A stretch of 64,000 bases of DNA from Flaviramulus multivorans (lineage in GTDB: Bacteria; Bacteroidota; Bacteroidia; Flavobacteriales; Flavobacteriaceae). The position numbers and the translations under genes are program-made. The stretch spans positions 248,001 to 312,000 of the forward strand of contig NZ_JAKKDV010000003.1 in assembly GCF_021728415.1 (NCBI RefSeq), in the 5' to 3' direction. The notes under the pieces are model-generated. The model ran no database searches. It was not told the origin of the DNA and saw only the letters and a program-made list of their open reading frames with translations. Positions 51,507 through 60,740 of this stretch are shown piece by piece. Each line of letters starts with the position of its first letter. Position 1 is the stretch's first letter.

Positions 51507-52922
51507 ATGACTAAACATAAAAACCACATATCAAGAAGGAAGTTTTTAGGGCAATCGTGTTCTGCACTAGGTTATACTACATTATTTTCGTCATTAATAA
51601 ACTTAAAAGCTATTGCCGCCACAGCCATGGATAATTCGCCGTTGGTAACTGCTGGTGGCGATTATAAAGCTTTGGTATGTTTGATGCTCGCAGGTGGTAA
51701 CGATTCTTTTAATATGCTTATTCCAAAAGGGAATAATGAGTATAATGAATATGCTACAACGCGCTCAAACTTAGCCATACCTCAAAACGACGTATTACAA
51801 ATTAACCCTAATACTACAGATGGTAGAACTTTTGGATTGCACCCATCTATGCCCGATGTACGGCAGTTGTTTGATAACGGTAATCTAGCATTTCTTTCAA
51901 ACGTGGGGACACTGATAGAGCCATCAACAAAAACAGATATAAAAAACGGCATTGTAAAAACGCCTTTAGGATTATTTTCACATTCCGATCAAGTACAACA
52001 ATGGCAAACAGGGAGACCACACGAAAGAACCAATATTGGTTGGGGTGGTCGAATTGCAGAATTAGTGCAATCGATGAATTCTAACCAAAATATATCAATG
52101 AATGTTTCCTTAAAAGGAACGAATTTATTTCAGCGTGGTAATGAAGTAATCCCATACGCCATCAGCAACCAAGGCAGTATTGGCATAAGCGGATATAACG
52201 GTCAAAACAGATTTAACCAACTACGTACACAAGCTTTAAACACTATGCTTGAGCGAGATTATCAAGATATATTTAAGAATACGTATAAAAACACTATTAA
52301 ATCATCAAACGACTCAAGCTTAGAATTTCAATCGGCTATTGACGAAGTGTCTGATTTTAGTACAATCATGCCTGAATATAATAATTTAGCAGCTCAATTA
52401 AGGATGGTTGCAAAAACCATAGCAAGTAGAGATACTTTAGGTTTTTCAAGGCAAACTTTTTTCGTTCAAGTTGGTGGGTGGGATCATCATGATGAATTGC
52501 TCTTAAGTCAAGCAAGCAAATTAGCAGTGGTAAATGACGCATTAAAGTATTTTAATGATGTTATGACCGAATTAAGTATAAGTGATTGTGTAACCTTATT
52601 TAGTGTTTCTGATTTTGCAAGAACCCTAACATCCAATGGAAATGGAACCGACCATGCTTGGGGAGGAAATGCTTTTATGATGGGTGGCGCTGTTAATGGA
52701 AAAGAAATTTATGGAGACTACCCTACTTTGGCACTAAATAGCAGTGTTGATTTACAAGATGGGGTTATTATACCTACCACGGCGGCAGATTTATATATTG
52801 CCGAATTAGCTTTATGGTTTGGAGTACCAGCTTCTGAACTAAGCACTATTTTACCCAATTTAGAGAATTTTTACGATGTTAACTCAGGACAACCACCAAT
52901 AGGTTTTATGAATATGGCATGA
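51507..52922 (+). CDS. DUF1501 family secreted protein with twin-arginine-like signal
   Basis: The 471-residue protein opens with SRRKFLGQSCSALGYTTL, a twin-arginine translocation-type signal, suggesting it folds before export. The DUF1501 body is of the alkaline phosphatase/sulfatase-like superfamily, with the segments LVCLMLAGGNDSFNMLIP and GNGTDHAWGGNAFMMGG. Whether metal ligands for hydrolysis are all present cannot be settled by eye. It is the second gene of the triad and overlaps the third by 4 bases (ATGATG). Confidence 0.9.
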   Translation: MTKHKNHISRRKFLGQSCSALGYTTLFSSLINLKAIAATAMDNSPLVTAGGDYKALVCLMLAGGNDSFNMLIPKGNNEYNEYATTRSNLAIPQNDVLQINPNTTDGRTFGLHPSMPDVRQLFDNGNLAFLSNVGTLIEPSTKTDIKNGIVKTPLGLFSHSDQVQQWQTGRPHERTNIGWGGRIAELVQSMNSNQNISMNVSLKGTNLFQRGNEVIPYAISNQGSIGISGYNGQNRFNQLRTQALNTMLERDYQDIFKNTYKNTIKSSNDSSLEFQSAIDEVSDFSTIMPEYNNLAAQLRMVAKTIASRDTLGFSRQTFFVQVGGWDHHDELLLSQASKLAVVNDALKYFNDVMTELSISDCVTLFSVSDFARTLTSNGNGTDHAWGGNAFMMGGAVNGKEIYGDYPTLALNSSVDLQDGVIIPTTAADLYIAELALWFGVPASELSTILPNLENFYDVNSGQPPIGFMNMA

Positions 52923-53674
52923 TGAAACATTTAAACTTACATATAAGCATCATCATAATGTTTGTAGCATTAAACGTTAGTGCACAATGTTATCCAGATA
53001 GGCATAGTACTAATTGGTATGATGGTTGGGTGTCTTGCGAACCATCACAAAACCCAATTGCTGCCTATGGTGAAAGCCATTGGATTATGTATGATTTAGG
53101 TTATGATTATGTGCTAAACGAAACGAAACTTTGGAATGCTAATGAGCCTAAAAATTTAACCTATGGTATTAATGAATTTAATGTAGACTACTCACTCGAT
53201 GGAGTTACATGGATAAATTTGGGTGAATTTCAAATGGAGCAAGCCTCAGGTTTATCTACTTATGAAGGTGTTGAAGGTCCTGATTTTGATGCAGCCCAAG
53301 CCCGCTACGTTTTAATAACACCTAAGTCTAATTATGGTGGCAACTGCTATGGCTTTAGTGAACTCAAAATTAATATCACCGACCCCTTTATTGTGGTTAA
53401 AGAAGAAGATGGGTTTAATGCCATGGTTTACCCAAATCCATTTAAAAACGATATTACTTTAAGAATAGTTACACTAGAAGAAAATCAACCCGTTACCTAC
53501 ACCTTGTATGATATTTTAGGTAGAGCTATTAGGAGTAATAGTTTAAGCTTAACTCCTGATACCGAAAACTACCAAATACCACTTTACGGAAGTTCATTGT
53601 CAGTTGGTATATATATTTTAAACATTGAGCAAAATAATAAAGTCCGAAGCTTTAAGCTTATTAAAAGTGAGTAG
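52919..53674 (+). CDS. Discoidin-like protein with T9SS sorting domain
   Basis: The 251-residue protein has a signal peptide (ending NVSAQ), a discoidin/F5-8C-like beta domain (around 30-155, with INEFNVDYSLDGVTWINLGEF) and a type A T9SS sorting domain at the end (VYPNPF, YTLYDILGRAI, SVGIYILNIEQNNKVRSFKLIK). It is secreted through type IX and attached at the surface. Its start overlaps the DUF1501 stop by 4 bases, so the three products probably work together. The ligand of the discoidin-like domain is unknown. Confidence 0.85.
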   Translation: MMKHLNLHISIIIMFVALNVSAQCYPDRHSTNWYDGWVSCEPSQNPIAAYGESHWIMYDLGYDYVLNETKLWNANEPKNLTYGINEFNVDYSLDGVTWINLGEFQMEQASGLSTYEGVEGPDFDAAQARYVLITPKSNYGGNCYGFSELKINITDPFIVVKEEDGFNAMVYPNPFKNDITLRIVTLEENQPVTYTLYDILGRAIRSNSLSLTPDTENYQIPLYGSSLSVGIYILNIEQNNKVRSFKLIKSE

Positions 53675-53680
53675 GATTTG

Positions 53681-54436
53681 TTATTCCAAATTTTCTAATT
53701 CTGTTTCAATTTTATTTATCAAGGTAAGAATACTAGATTCAATTCGTAACCCCCGATTTTGAATCGCTTTATTTTCAAAAGCTATCGCTGATAGGAGCTT
53801 TGAAAACTTTGAATCGCCTTTTAGAGTTTGATAATCCTCATTGTTTATATTAAAATAAAATCCATGGAAATTAATTTCATGATTCTTATCGAAGTTCATA
53901 AAGAAATATTCTAATAACTTTGGTTCACTATGAAGTGCATGAAATCTGGTACGTTCTTCCTCATAAGTTTTATAATAAGGGTATAACATATCATAATGAA
54001 ACGAAATATCTTTTCTAAGGCTATCATTTCTAATAATTCCAACACCACGAGATAGTAACAAATCATACCCACTATTAATTGGGCTAAAATGTGGAGTCAC
54101 TCTGAGTAAAGATGTACTTATGTTAAAAGAATCAGTTGGTTCATTAAAATGCTCTAAATGCTTCTTAACATCTAAACAAGCTTTATTTATGTCAACCATC
54201 AATCCTAAATCATCTCTTATTTCTAATAAATCTACTTTTAGATTACTACGTAACTCTTTAAGAATTTTAACTTCAAAATCATTTGATTTTTGCTGTTCAT
54301 TCACATTATTTACTTGTAATGCTATTAAAATACCAATAACAACAAGTATAATTTCTCCAATGGCATAAATGAAATATTTGCTGAATTTGTTTTCAGAAAG
54401 TAGCTTTTCGCGGATTTTTCGAAAAAATTTAATCAT
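53681..54436 (-). CDS. DUF6090 membrane protein, paralog 5 of 5
   Basis: The 251-residue protein opens with MIKFFRKIREKLLSENK and a single membrane helix (YFIYAIGEIILVVIGILIAL, around 21-40), then LQVNNVNEQQKS. The remaining 200 residues are helical with LKELRSNLKVDLLEI. It is the last gene of a run of five tandem paralogs read on the minus strand. The single-helix, periplasmic-helix layout suggests a sensor or scaffold, but no function is known. It lies 8 bases after paralog 4. Confidence 0.83.
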   Translation of the reverse strand: MIKFFRKIREKLLSENKFSKYFIYAIGEIILVVIGILIALQVNNVNEQQKSNDFEVKILKELRSNLKVDLLEIRDDLGLMVDINKACLDVKKHLEHFNEPTDSFNISTSLLRVTPHFSPINSGYDLLLSRGVGIIRNDSLRKDISFHYDMLYPYYKTYEEERTRFHALHSEPKLLEYFFMNFDKNHEINFHGFYFNINNEDYQTLKGDSKFSKLLSAIAFENKAIQNRGLRIESSILTLINKIETELENLE

Positions 54437-54444
54437 ATATCTTC

Positions 54445-55173
54445 TTAATTTCGATTTTTAAGTTCTTCTTCAATTTGTGCAATTAATGATTTGGCATTTT
54501 TAATTCCAAAAACTTTGTAATATTTAATAGATGATTTATTAAAGCCTATCCTATTTTTTAGATAATTTTTATAATATGAATTCTTAGATAACTCCTCATA
54601 ATTTTCTGGAATGACCTCTCCAATATAATTGTATTCTTTAAAATACTTTCGGTAAATATCCTGCTGATCTTTAAATAGCATATCCCATTCTGAATCATTC
54701 CAACTCAATAAATAAGCATAATTACGTTGGTAATGACTAGTAATAGTATTTCTTAGCGAATCATTTTTAATGAGTTTCATTCCTTCCTTGTTCATACTAT
54801 TATAGGCATTCATGGTAACCAAAAACTTGGGAGCCAAAGTAACTTTGCCAAAATGTTTATATAGAGAATCATTCTCAGAGATATTATTTTTAAAAGCAGA
54901 AAGAATAATGTTTGCAGACTCAATAGAATTTTCGTGGTAGCCAACATTATCCTGCATATCCACGATGTCTGCTTTTAAGTTTTCCTGCATTTCTTCAAGC
55001 AGTGCCAATTCTAAATTTTGTTCCTTTCGTGCTTCATTCCAATTATTAATCTGTAAGGCAATCAAAATACCAATAACTACAAGGATAATTTCACCAATGG
55101 CATATTTAGTGTACTTAGTGGTTTTCCCCTCGTTTAGTAGATTTTTACGAATGTTTCGGAAGAATTTAATCAT
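54445..55173 (-). CDS. DUF6090 membrane protein, paralog 4 of 5
   Basis: This 242-residue protein starts MIKFFRNIRKNLLNEGKTTK and has the same membrane helix (YAIGEIILVVIGILIALQIN), then NWNEARKEQNLEL. The rest is helical. Its start overlaps the stop of paralog 3 by 4 bases, so it is translationally coupled. Its N-terminal 45 residues are closest to those of paralog 2. Confidence 0.83.
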   Translation of the reverse strand: MIKFFRNIRKNLLNEGKTTKYTKYAIGEIILVVIGILIALQINNWNEARKEQNLELALLEEMQENLKADIVDMQDNVGYHENSIESANIILSAFKNNISENDSLYKHFGKVTLAPKFLVTMNAYNSMNKEGMKLIKNDSLRNTITSHYQRNYAYLLSWNDSEWDMLFKDQQDIYRKYFKEYNYIGEVIPENYEELSKNSYYKNYLKNRIGFNKSSIKYYKVFGIKNAKSLIAQIEEELKNRN

Positions 55174-55919
55174 TGTTTATTTAAAAATTGCTCAATATCG
55201 TGGATTAGTTTTTTTGAATTTTTTTGCGAATACTGCATCTCCTCATTTACAAGCTTGAAAAGAATCCGTTTAAAATTACTTAAGCCCTGAAAAGAGGCAG
55301 CAAGATGAGCCATTTCTACCTTAGACCACACCAAACTATCTATAAGAGGACCTTGGTCGTGTAAAGGTGTCGCTCCAAACGTATAGCTATCTACATAGTT
55401 AGATACTTTGTTGCTATAATCTACCGTAACATTTTTGATAATCTCGTTAAAGTTAGATTTTGTATTGTAAAATGTTTTGATTTTTTCCTTGAGTGAATCA
55501 GAAAGCTTTTCTATAAGCCCAGTTTGTACTAAGCTAGTATAGGCATTCGTATTATAAACAATGGGGTTATTCCAAGTGGGATTGAATTCCTTTTGAGCAA
55601 TCCTCAATAGTGTGTCAACTTTTGCTTTAGGACTTGCCACACGTTCTCTAAACGATTCATTGATTTCGTACTGGTAGTTAACTTCGGGAAGCCTATTGCT
55701 AATTAAAATGGTGTCTTGAACAAGGTCATTTTTAAGAGCAATCAAAGCTTCCTTAGCATTCTGTTTTATTTTTTTTTGCTCATTCCAATTATTAATTTGT
55801 AATGCAATCAAAATACCAATCACTACAAGTACAATCTCACCAATAGCATAAAGTAAATACTTGCTAAATTTATTTTCAGTAAGTAATTTTTGGCGGATTT
55901 TTCTAAAGAATTTTATCAT
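55170..55919 (-). CDS. DUF6090 membrane protein, paralog 3 of 5
   Basis: The 249-residue protein starts MIKFFRKIRQKLLTENKFSK, then YAIGEIVLVVIGILIALQIN and NWNEQKKIKQN. The C-terminal periplasmic part (YNTNAYTSLVQTGLIEKLSD) keeps the family's conserved stretch near residue 120. It overlaps paralog 2 by 4 bases at its start and paralog 4 at its end. Confidence 0.83.
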   Translation of the reverse strand: MIKFFRKIRQKLLTENKFSKYLLYAIGEIVLVVIGILIALQINNWNEQKKIKQNAKEALIALKNDLVQDTILISNRLPEVNYQYEINESFRERVASPKAKVDTLLRIAQKEFNPTWNNPIVYNTNAYTSLVQTGLIEKLSDSLKEKIKTFYNTKSNFNEIIKNVTVDYSNKVSNYVDSYTFGATPLHDQGPLIDSLVWSKVEMAHLAASFQGLSNFKRILFKLVNEEMQYSQKNSKKLIHDIEQFLNKQ

Positions 55920-56704
55920 CGTGCAATTTCCTCATCAATTAATGAAATCAATTTTTCAATATAATGAACTAAATCTTTGTGGATGCCTGCTAAATAGCCA
56001 TTATTCATAAAGGAGAGTCGGAGTCCATTTTTAAATTTCTCGTTATGATGTTGCCATTTCGCATCTTCAATAAACTTATTATGTAAAGATGGGTCGATAT
56101 CCTTAGCAGTAAGTCTTTTTGGTAATCCATAGGTTGGTTGAGTTATATCGAAAAATCCAAGCGATATCATGTTTTCAACATGTGGATCGTACAAATACGC
56201 TTCGTATTCTCTACGCATATGATTTTCACCCGAAGCAATAGCTACGTAAGTCTTATCTAATTCTAATAATCTATTTTTAATGGAATCGTTTTTTATAAAA
56301 CTAAGATTTCCAGAACTCAATAATTCTTTATACGTATTGTTGTTAGGCACAAAGGTGTTCCATATAAAAACCCGTTCGTACGTATCGGTATATTGCTGAA
56401 CATCTTCAATTGATTGAGGCTCTTCTCCATTTATTAAATCGGAACTTGCTTGCGCTTTCTGAAAGCGATAGTTGGCAAAGTGGGTGTTATTTTCAATTTC
56501 GCTAACCAAATCGGCGCGAAGATTTTTTAGAAAATTTACTTCAACCGCACGTTCTTTCCTGCGTTCATTCCAATTATTAATTTGTAAAGCAATCAAAATG
56601 CCGATGACCACTAATACAATTTCACCAATGGCATATTTAGTATACTTAGTCGTTTTTCCCTCATTTAGTATATTTTTACGTATGTTTCGGAAGAATTTTA
56701 TCAT
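55916..56704 (-). CDS. DUF6090 membrane protein, paralog 2 of 5
   Basis: The longest paralog at 262 residues. It starts MIKFFRNIRKNILNEGKTTK, with helix YAIGEIVLVVIGILIALQIN, then NWNERRKERAVEV. The family stretch NTYKELLSSGNLSFIKND lies near residue 120. It begins 46 bases after paralog 1 and overlaps paralog 3 by 4 bases. Confidence 0.83.
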   Translation of the reverse strand: MIKFFRNIRKNILNEGKTTKYTKYAIGEIVLVVIGILIALQINNWNERRKERAVEVNFLKNLRADLVSEIENNTHFANYRFQKAQASSDLINGEEPQSIEDVQQYTDTYERVFIWNTFVPNNNTYKELLSSGNLSFIKNDSIKNRLLELDKTYVAIASGENHMRREYEAYLYDPHVENMISLGFFDITQPTYGLPKRLTAKDIDPSLHNKFIEDAKWQHHNEKFKNGLRLSFMNNGYLAGIHKDLVHYIEKLISLIDEEIAR

Positions 56705-56750
56705 TTTTTAAAAGTTGTAGCTTTTGAACTTGAGATTTGCTGTATTGAAG

Positions 56751-57506
56751 TTATTTTTCTAACTCCTTATTGATTAAGTTTATAATTCCTTTTGTATCAG
56801 TAATTAACTTTTCAAGTTTGTCAATGGCATCTTTATTAATCCAAAAATGTACCGCTGCGTTATTAATGTATTCAACTTTTTTATTACGCAAATGATCTGC
56901 AAGTTCCGATGAATTTTGTTCCCCAAACAGGAAAGCTGATACAGGTTCAAATCTCATAATGCTATTATTATATGTAAAAGGTGCGTCATTGGGTAGTGCC
57001 CATTCAGTTCCAATTCTGATCCATTCCGCAACTTGCTTATGTTTTGCATAATGCTTTACCAATTCATCTCGTAATCCGGAATTGCGGATTACCTTTAAAT
57101 TTCCCGTACTCGAGAGGTCATCAAAAGTTGAAGTTGACGATGAAAAAATTGGATAGATACTACCATAACCAAAAAAATCGTTTGCAGCTACTATAAGTGC
57201 TTCATCATTAGAATTAGCTGAATTTAGGGCAATTGAAAGATTCTCGATGGTTTCTATTCCTTTTTCCAAATCTGCAATATTATTTTTAAATGTCATGATA
57301 TCATCATTATTTTCGGAAAGCAGACGATTTAAGTATAAATTTTCTTGTTTAGCAGATTTTCTGTTTTCATTAGCATTATTGATTTGCAGAGCAATCAAAA
57401 TTCCTATAACTACTAAAATAATTTCACCAATAGCGTATTTAAAATACTTGCCAGTTTTACCCTCTAAAAGTAAATTTTGGCGAAATTTTCGAAAGAATTT
57501 TATCAT
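56751..57506 (-). CDS. DUF6090 membrane protein, paralog 1 of 5 (first in the array)
   Basis: The 251-residue protein starts MIKFFRKFRQNLLLEGKTGK, with helix YAIGEIILVVIGILIALQIN, then NANENRKSAK. The family stretch STFDDLSSTGNLKVIRNSGL lies near residue 130. It is the first gene of the array, and the 137-base gap before it should hold the array promoter, which I could not identify with confidence. Confidence 0.83.
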   Translation of the reverse strand: MIKFFRKFRQNLLLEGKTGKYFKYAIGEIILVVIGILIALQINNANENRKSAKQENLYLNRLLSENNDDIMTFKNNIADLEKGIETIENLSIALNSANSNDEALIVAANDFFGYGSIYPIFSSSTSTFDDLSSTGNLKVIRNSGLRDELVKHYAKHKQVAEWIRIGTEWALPNDAPFTYNNSIMRFEPVSAFLFGEQNSSELADHLRNKKVEYINNAAVHFWINKDAIDKLEKLITDTKGIINLINKELEK

Positions 57507-57643
57507 CTATTATTGGTTGGTTATAATTAATGTATGCCAACATTAACGAATATAATTCGTTTTTAAATAATTAGAATGGGGAGATAAACGAAGTTAGTTT
57601 TTTTTTCTGATAACGACAATAGCTAAAATTATCAGAGAAAAAA

Positions 57644-58270
57644 TTAAATAACGTAAAAGAAAATCATAAAAAAATGACAAACGGCACCTGCTAAAACAAA
57701 CAAATGCCAAATAACATGATTAAAAGGTATTTTTTGAAAGACGTAAAAAACAATACCAACCGTATAAGCTAATCCACCAGCAAAGAGTAACAAAACACCA
57801 TCATTACTTATTGTATTGGACAGGTTCGAAAAATCGAACACAATTAGCCAACCCATAACCAGATATAAAAGCGTAGAAAACACTTCAAACTTTCCAGTAA
57901 AAAATAGTTTTAAAATAACACCAAAAGCGGCTATAACCCAAACTGCCCAAAAGAGCGACCAGCCTAAACTTTGCTCTAAAGCAATTAAACAAACCGGTGT
58001 ATAGGTACCCGCAATAAGAAAATAGATGCTAATATGGTCAACAATCCTGAAATAATGCTTACGCTTCTCCCCTTTTACAGCATGATAAAACGTAGAGGCA
58101 CTAAATAATATAATGATAGAGATACCATAAATTATAACACTAAAGAGGCTCCAATTTGCTTTATTGTTGTCGTAATTAATCAGAAGTACCAAAGCTACAA
58201 CGCCAAAAATAGCACCAATGGCGTGTGATATGGCGTTTAGTTTTTCCTCAAAAGGTGTTTGAACACGCAT
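57644..58270 (-). CDS. Hemolysin III family (PAQR-type) membrane protein
   Basis: The 208-residue protein has seven membrane helices. The opening PFEEKLNAISHAIGAIFG carries the family's first conserved His, STFYHAV the second region, and NHVIWHLFVLAGAVCHFF the third. These residues form a metal site like that of the adiponectin receptor (PAQR) hydrolases. The name 'hemolysin' is historical, and a role in membrane homeostasis (TrhA) is more likely. It overlaps the DUF4294 gene by one base. Confidence 0.9.
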   Translation of the reverse strand: MRVQTPFEEKLNAISHAIGAIFGVVALVLLINYDNNKANWSLFSVIIYGISIIILFSASTFYHAVKGEKRKHYFRIVDHISIYFLIAGTYTPVCLIALEQSLGWSLFWAVWVIAAFGVILKLFFTGKFEVFSTLLYLVMGWLIVFDFSNLSNTISNDGVLLLFAGGLAYTVGIVFYVFQKIPFNHVIWHLFVLAGAVCHFFMIFFYVI

Positions 58271-58953
58271 TACTTTTCTTTAGGTTCTTCGGCGTTAATC
58301 CATTTATTAGTTAAATCAAAAAAGTCGAACTTTATAGCTGAATCTTGGCGAACTAACACACCACTTTGAAAGTTTCGTTGCAATATGTCTTCAATTAAAT
58401 AATCTTCCTTTTCGTTAAAAGGGTCAAACTCACGCTTTAATGAAATATCAAACATGCTTGCCGTTGTATTGTACCAAAAGGCGCGCCAACCACTTCGTAA
58501 TTCCTTAATCAAATCAAAAGCCGTTGTCCCCGTTTGCCTATGAATTAATTTTACCAAAATTTGACCTTCAGTTCTTGTTAATTTTTTTAACTCATCTGAG
58601 AACTCGCCTTCAATATACTTTTGAACCCGTTTCGTGTATCTTTTTTTATCTCTCGCTCGCTTTAAGGTTGACATTCTAGCATTCATCGAGTCTAAGCGTT
58701 CTGCAGCTAATTTAGCGTATGGATAAACCTTAATGGTTTTACGTCTTAAAATTAAATATCTAATGCGATCTTCTTTACTATCAAACTTTAGTTTATGCAA
58801 AAGCATCACTTCATCCAAATCTATGGCGGTTCTTGGTATAGAGTCGCCTTCAATGATAAGGTATTCAATCGACGTAGAATCTTGCACAATTTCATTCACT
58901 TGAGCAAATAAACCAATGGGAAGTAATATGAATAAATATTTAAAAAAGTTCAT
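58270..58953 (-). CDS. DUF4294 secreted protein
   Basis: The 227-residue protein has a signal peptide (MNFFKYLFILLPIGLFAQ) and the DUF4294 core (LILRRKTIKVYPYAKLAAERL, YIEGEFSDELKKLTRTEGQI, LVKLIHRQTGTTAFDLIKEL, GWRAFWYNTTA). It is a conserved Bacteroidota family of unknown function. It is coupled to the hemolysin III-like gene. Confidence 0.85.
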   Translation of the reverse strand: MNFFKYLFILLPIGLFAQVNEIVQDSTSIEYLIIEGDSIPRTAIDLDEVMLLHKLKFDSKEDRIRYLILRRKTIKVYPYAKLAAERLDSMNARMSTLKRARDKKRYTKRVQKYIEGEFSDELKKLTRTEGQILVKLIHRQTGTTAFDLIKELRSGWRAFWYNTTASMFDISLKREFDPFNEKEDYLIEDILQRNFQSGVLVRQDSAIKFDFFDLTNKWINAEEPKEK

Positions 58954-59056
58954 CTAAAATATACTGGAGCATTTAACACATCAAAATTACTAATTTACGT
59001 AATCATTAACCTTAAAATCTTATTAATATTATTATTTTAGTCCAAAACTTTTATAA

Positions 59057-60145
59057 ATGGCAAACAAAAGCATACTTAACAAAAAGTCGATGGACTTTTT
59101 AGAAAAATATTTGAATAATGCGGCTCCTACGGGTTATGAATGGACTGGGCAAAAATTGTGGATGGACTACCTAAAACCGTATGTGGATGAGTTTATAACT
59201 GATACTTATGGAACTGCAGTTGGTGTTATTAACCCTAAAGCAAAATATAAAGTAGTGATTGAAGGGCATGCTGATGAAATCTCGTGGTATGTTAATTATA
59301 TATCGGATAACGGATTGATTTACGTGATAAGAAATGGAGGTAGCGATCATCAAATTGCACCGAGTAAAATTGTAAATATCCATACAAAAAAAGGTATTGT
59401 AAAAGGTGTTTTTGGATGGCCAGCAATTCATACCAGAAACAAAGCAAAAGAAGAACCACCAAAACCAGACAATATAACCATTGATGTTGGTGCAAAAGAT
59501 AAGGCCGAAGTTGAAAAAATGGGCATTCATGTGGGTTGCGTAATTACTTATCCTGATGAATTCCACATTTTAAATGGCGACAAGTTTGTTTGTCGTGCGC
59601 TCGATAATCGTATGGGTGGTTTTATGATTGCTGAAGTTGCTCGTTTGCTTAAAGAAAATAAAAAAACACTGCCTTTTGGTCTTTATGTTACTAATTCCGT
59701 TCAAGAAGAAATAGGATTACGTGGCGCGGAAATGATTACTCAAACTATAAAACCTAATGTGGCTATTGTAACGGATGTAACTCACGATACCACGACTCCA
59801 ATGATTGAACGTAAAAAAGAAGGTCATTTAGAAATTGGGTTAGGACCTGTTGTCGCATATGCACCAGCGGTACAGCAGAAACTTCGTGATTTAATAACAG
59901 GCACCGCAGAGAAAAAGAAAATACCTTTTCAGCGTTCGGCATTATCAAGAGCAACGGGAACAGATACAGATGCTTTTGCATACAGCAACGGTGGTGTGGC
60001 CTCAGCTTTAATCTCGTTACCACTTCGCTATATGCATACAACGGTTGAAATGGTGCATAAAGATGACGTAGAAAATGTAATAAAACTTATATACGAAACA
60101 CTTTTGAATATAAAAGAGGGGGAAACGTTTAGTTATTTTAAATAA
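59057..60145 (+). CDS. M42 family aminopeptidase (glutamyl aminopeptidase / endoglucanase-M type)
   Basis: The 362-residue protein is a dinuclear metal, dodecameric-type M42 peptidase. Visible are the start APTGYEWTGQKLW, the first metal motif VIEGHADEISW (His/Asp near 72-74), CRALDNRMGG (Asp near 181), the general-base pair QEEIGLRGA (near 215) and VTDVTHDT. The C-terminal HTTVEMVHKDD completes the set, so it should be active. It releases N-terminal residues from peptides in the cytoplasm. It stands alone with its own terminator. Confidence 0.92.
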   Translation: MANKSILNKKSMDFLEKYLNNAAPTGYEWTGQKLWMDYLKPYVDEFITDTYGTAVGVINPKAKYKVVIEGHADEISWYVNYISDNGLIYVIRNGGSDHQIAPSKIVNIHTKKGIVKGVFGWPAIHTRNKAKEEPPKPDNITIDVGAKDKAEVEKMGIHVGCVITYPDEFHILNGDKFVCRALDNRMGGFMIAEVARLLKENKKTLPFGLYVTNSVQEEIGLRGAEMITQTIKPNVAIVTDVTHDTTTPMIERKKEGHLEIGLGPVVAYAPAVQQKLRDLITGTAEKKKIPFQRSALSRATGTDTDAFAYSNGGVASALISLPLRYMHTTVEMVHKDDVENVIKLIYETLLNIKEGETFSYFK

Positions 60146-60150
60146 AACTC

Positions 60151-60178
60151 AAGCCTCATAATTGAGGCTTTTTTTTAT
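60151..60178 (+). terminator. Terminator after the M42 peptidase gene
   Basis: AAGCCTCA (60151-60158), loop TAAT, TGAGGCTT (60163-60170) and a following T run form a strong terminator. It overlaps the longest possible frame of the next gene, which argues for the Nudix start at 60183. Confidence 0.88.
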
Positions 60179-60182
60179 AATC

Positions 60183-60740
60183 ATGGATGAACTGATAGAT
60201 ATTGTAACAAAAGATGGTAAACCGACTGGAAAGTCTGAATTAAAATCCGTAATTCATCAAAAAGGATATTATCATCACACAGCACATGCCTGGTTTTATA
60301 CAGATGAAGGTAATGTTTTATTATCACAACGTTCAGCTAAAAAAACTATTTGTCCGTTAATGTGGGATGTCTCTGTGGCTGGACATATTGATGCTGGTGA
60401 AAGTGCTGAGAAAGCTATAATTAGAGAAACTTTTGAAGAGATTGGTTTAAATATTTCAATAAACGACTTAAAAAAAGTTGGGGTTTTTGAGTGTTTTCAA
60501 TCTTATGAAAATGGTATTATTGATAATGAATTTCACAATACATTCATAGCTAAACTAAAGGTTCCTCTATCACAATTAAAACCTCAGGAAGAGGAAGTTC
60601 AGGCTTTAAAATTGGTGTCATTAAATGATTTTAAAAAGCTTATTGATACTATTGGAAACAACAACAATCATTTTGTCCCTTCAAATAAAGCGTATTATGA
60701 ATTTGTACTTCAAACCATTAAAAAAGCTTACTACAAATGA
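60183..60740 (+). CDS. Nudix hydrolase (IDI-like)
   Basis: I chose the ATG at 60183 (MDELIDIVTKDGKPTGK), since starts further upstream fall in the terminator of the preceding gene. The 185-residue protein has a Nudix box beginning GHIDAGES and ending in RETFEEIG, so it should hydrolyse a nucleoside diphosphate-linked substrate. The TAHAWFYTDEGNVLLSQR strand is typical of the IDI-like group, but the catalytic Cys of true isopentenyl diphosphate isomerase is not evident. It overlaps prsW by 4 bases. Confidence 0.9.
   Translation: MDELIDIVTKDGKPTGKSELKSVIHQKGYYHHTAHAWFYTDEGNVLLSQRSAKKTICPLMWDVSVAGHIDAGESAEKAIIRETFEEIGLNISINDLKKVGVFECFQSYENGIIDNEFHNTFIAKLKVPLSQLKPQEEEVQALKLVSLNDFKKLIDTIGNNNNHFVPSNKAYYEFVLQTIKKAYYK

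Noticed and set aside
59171-59566. Minus-strand frame of 131 codons inside the M42 aminopeptidase gene
   Set aside because: It lies opposite conserved metal-binding motifs and its product is Phe/Ile/Tyr-rich without domain character.
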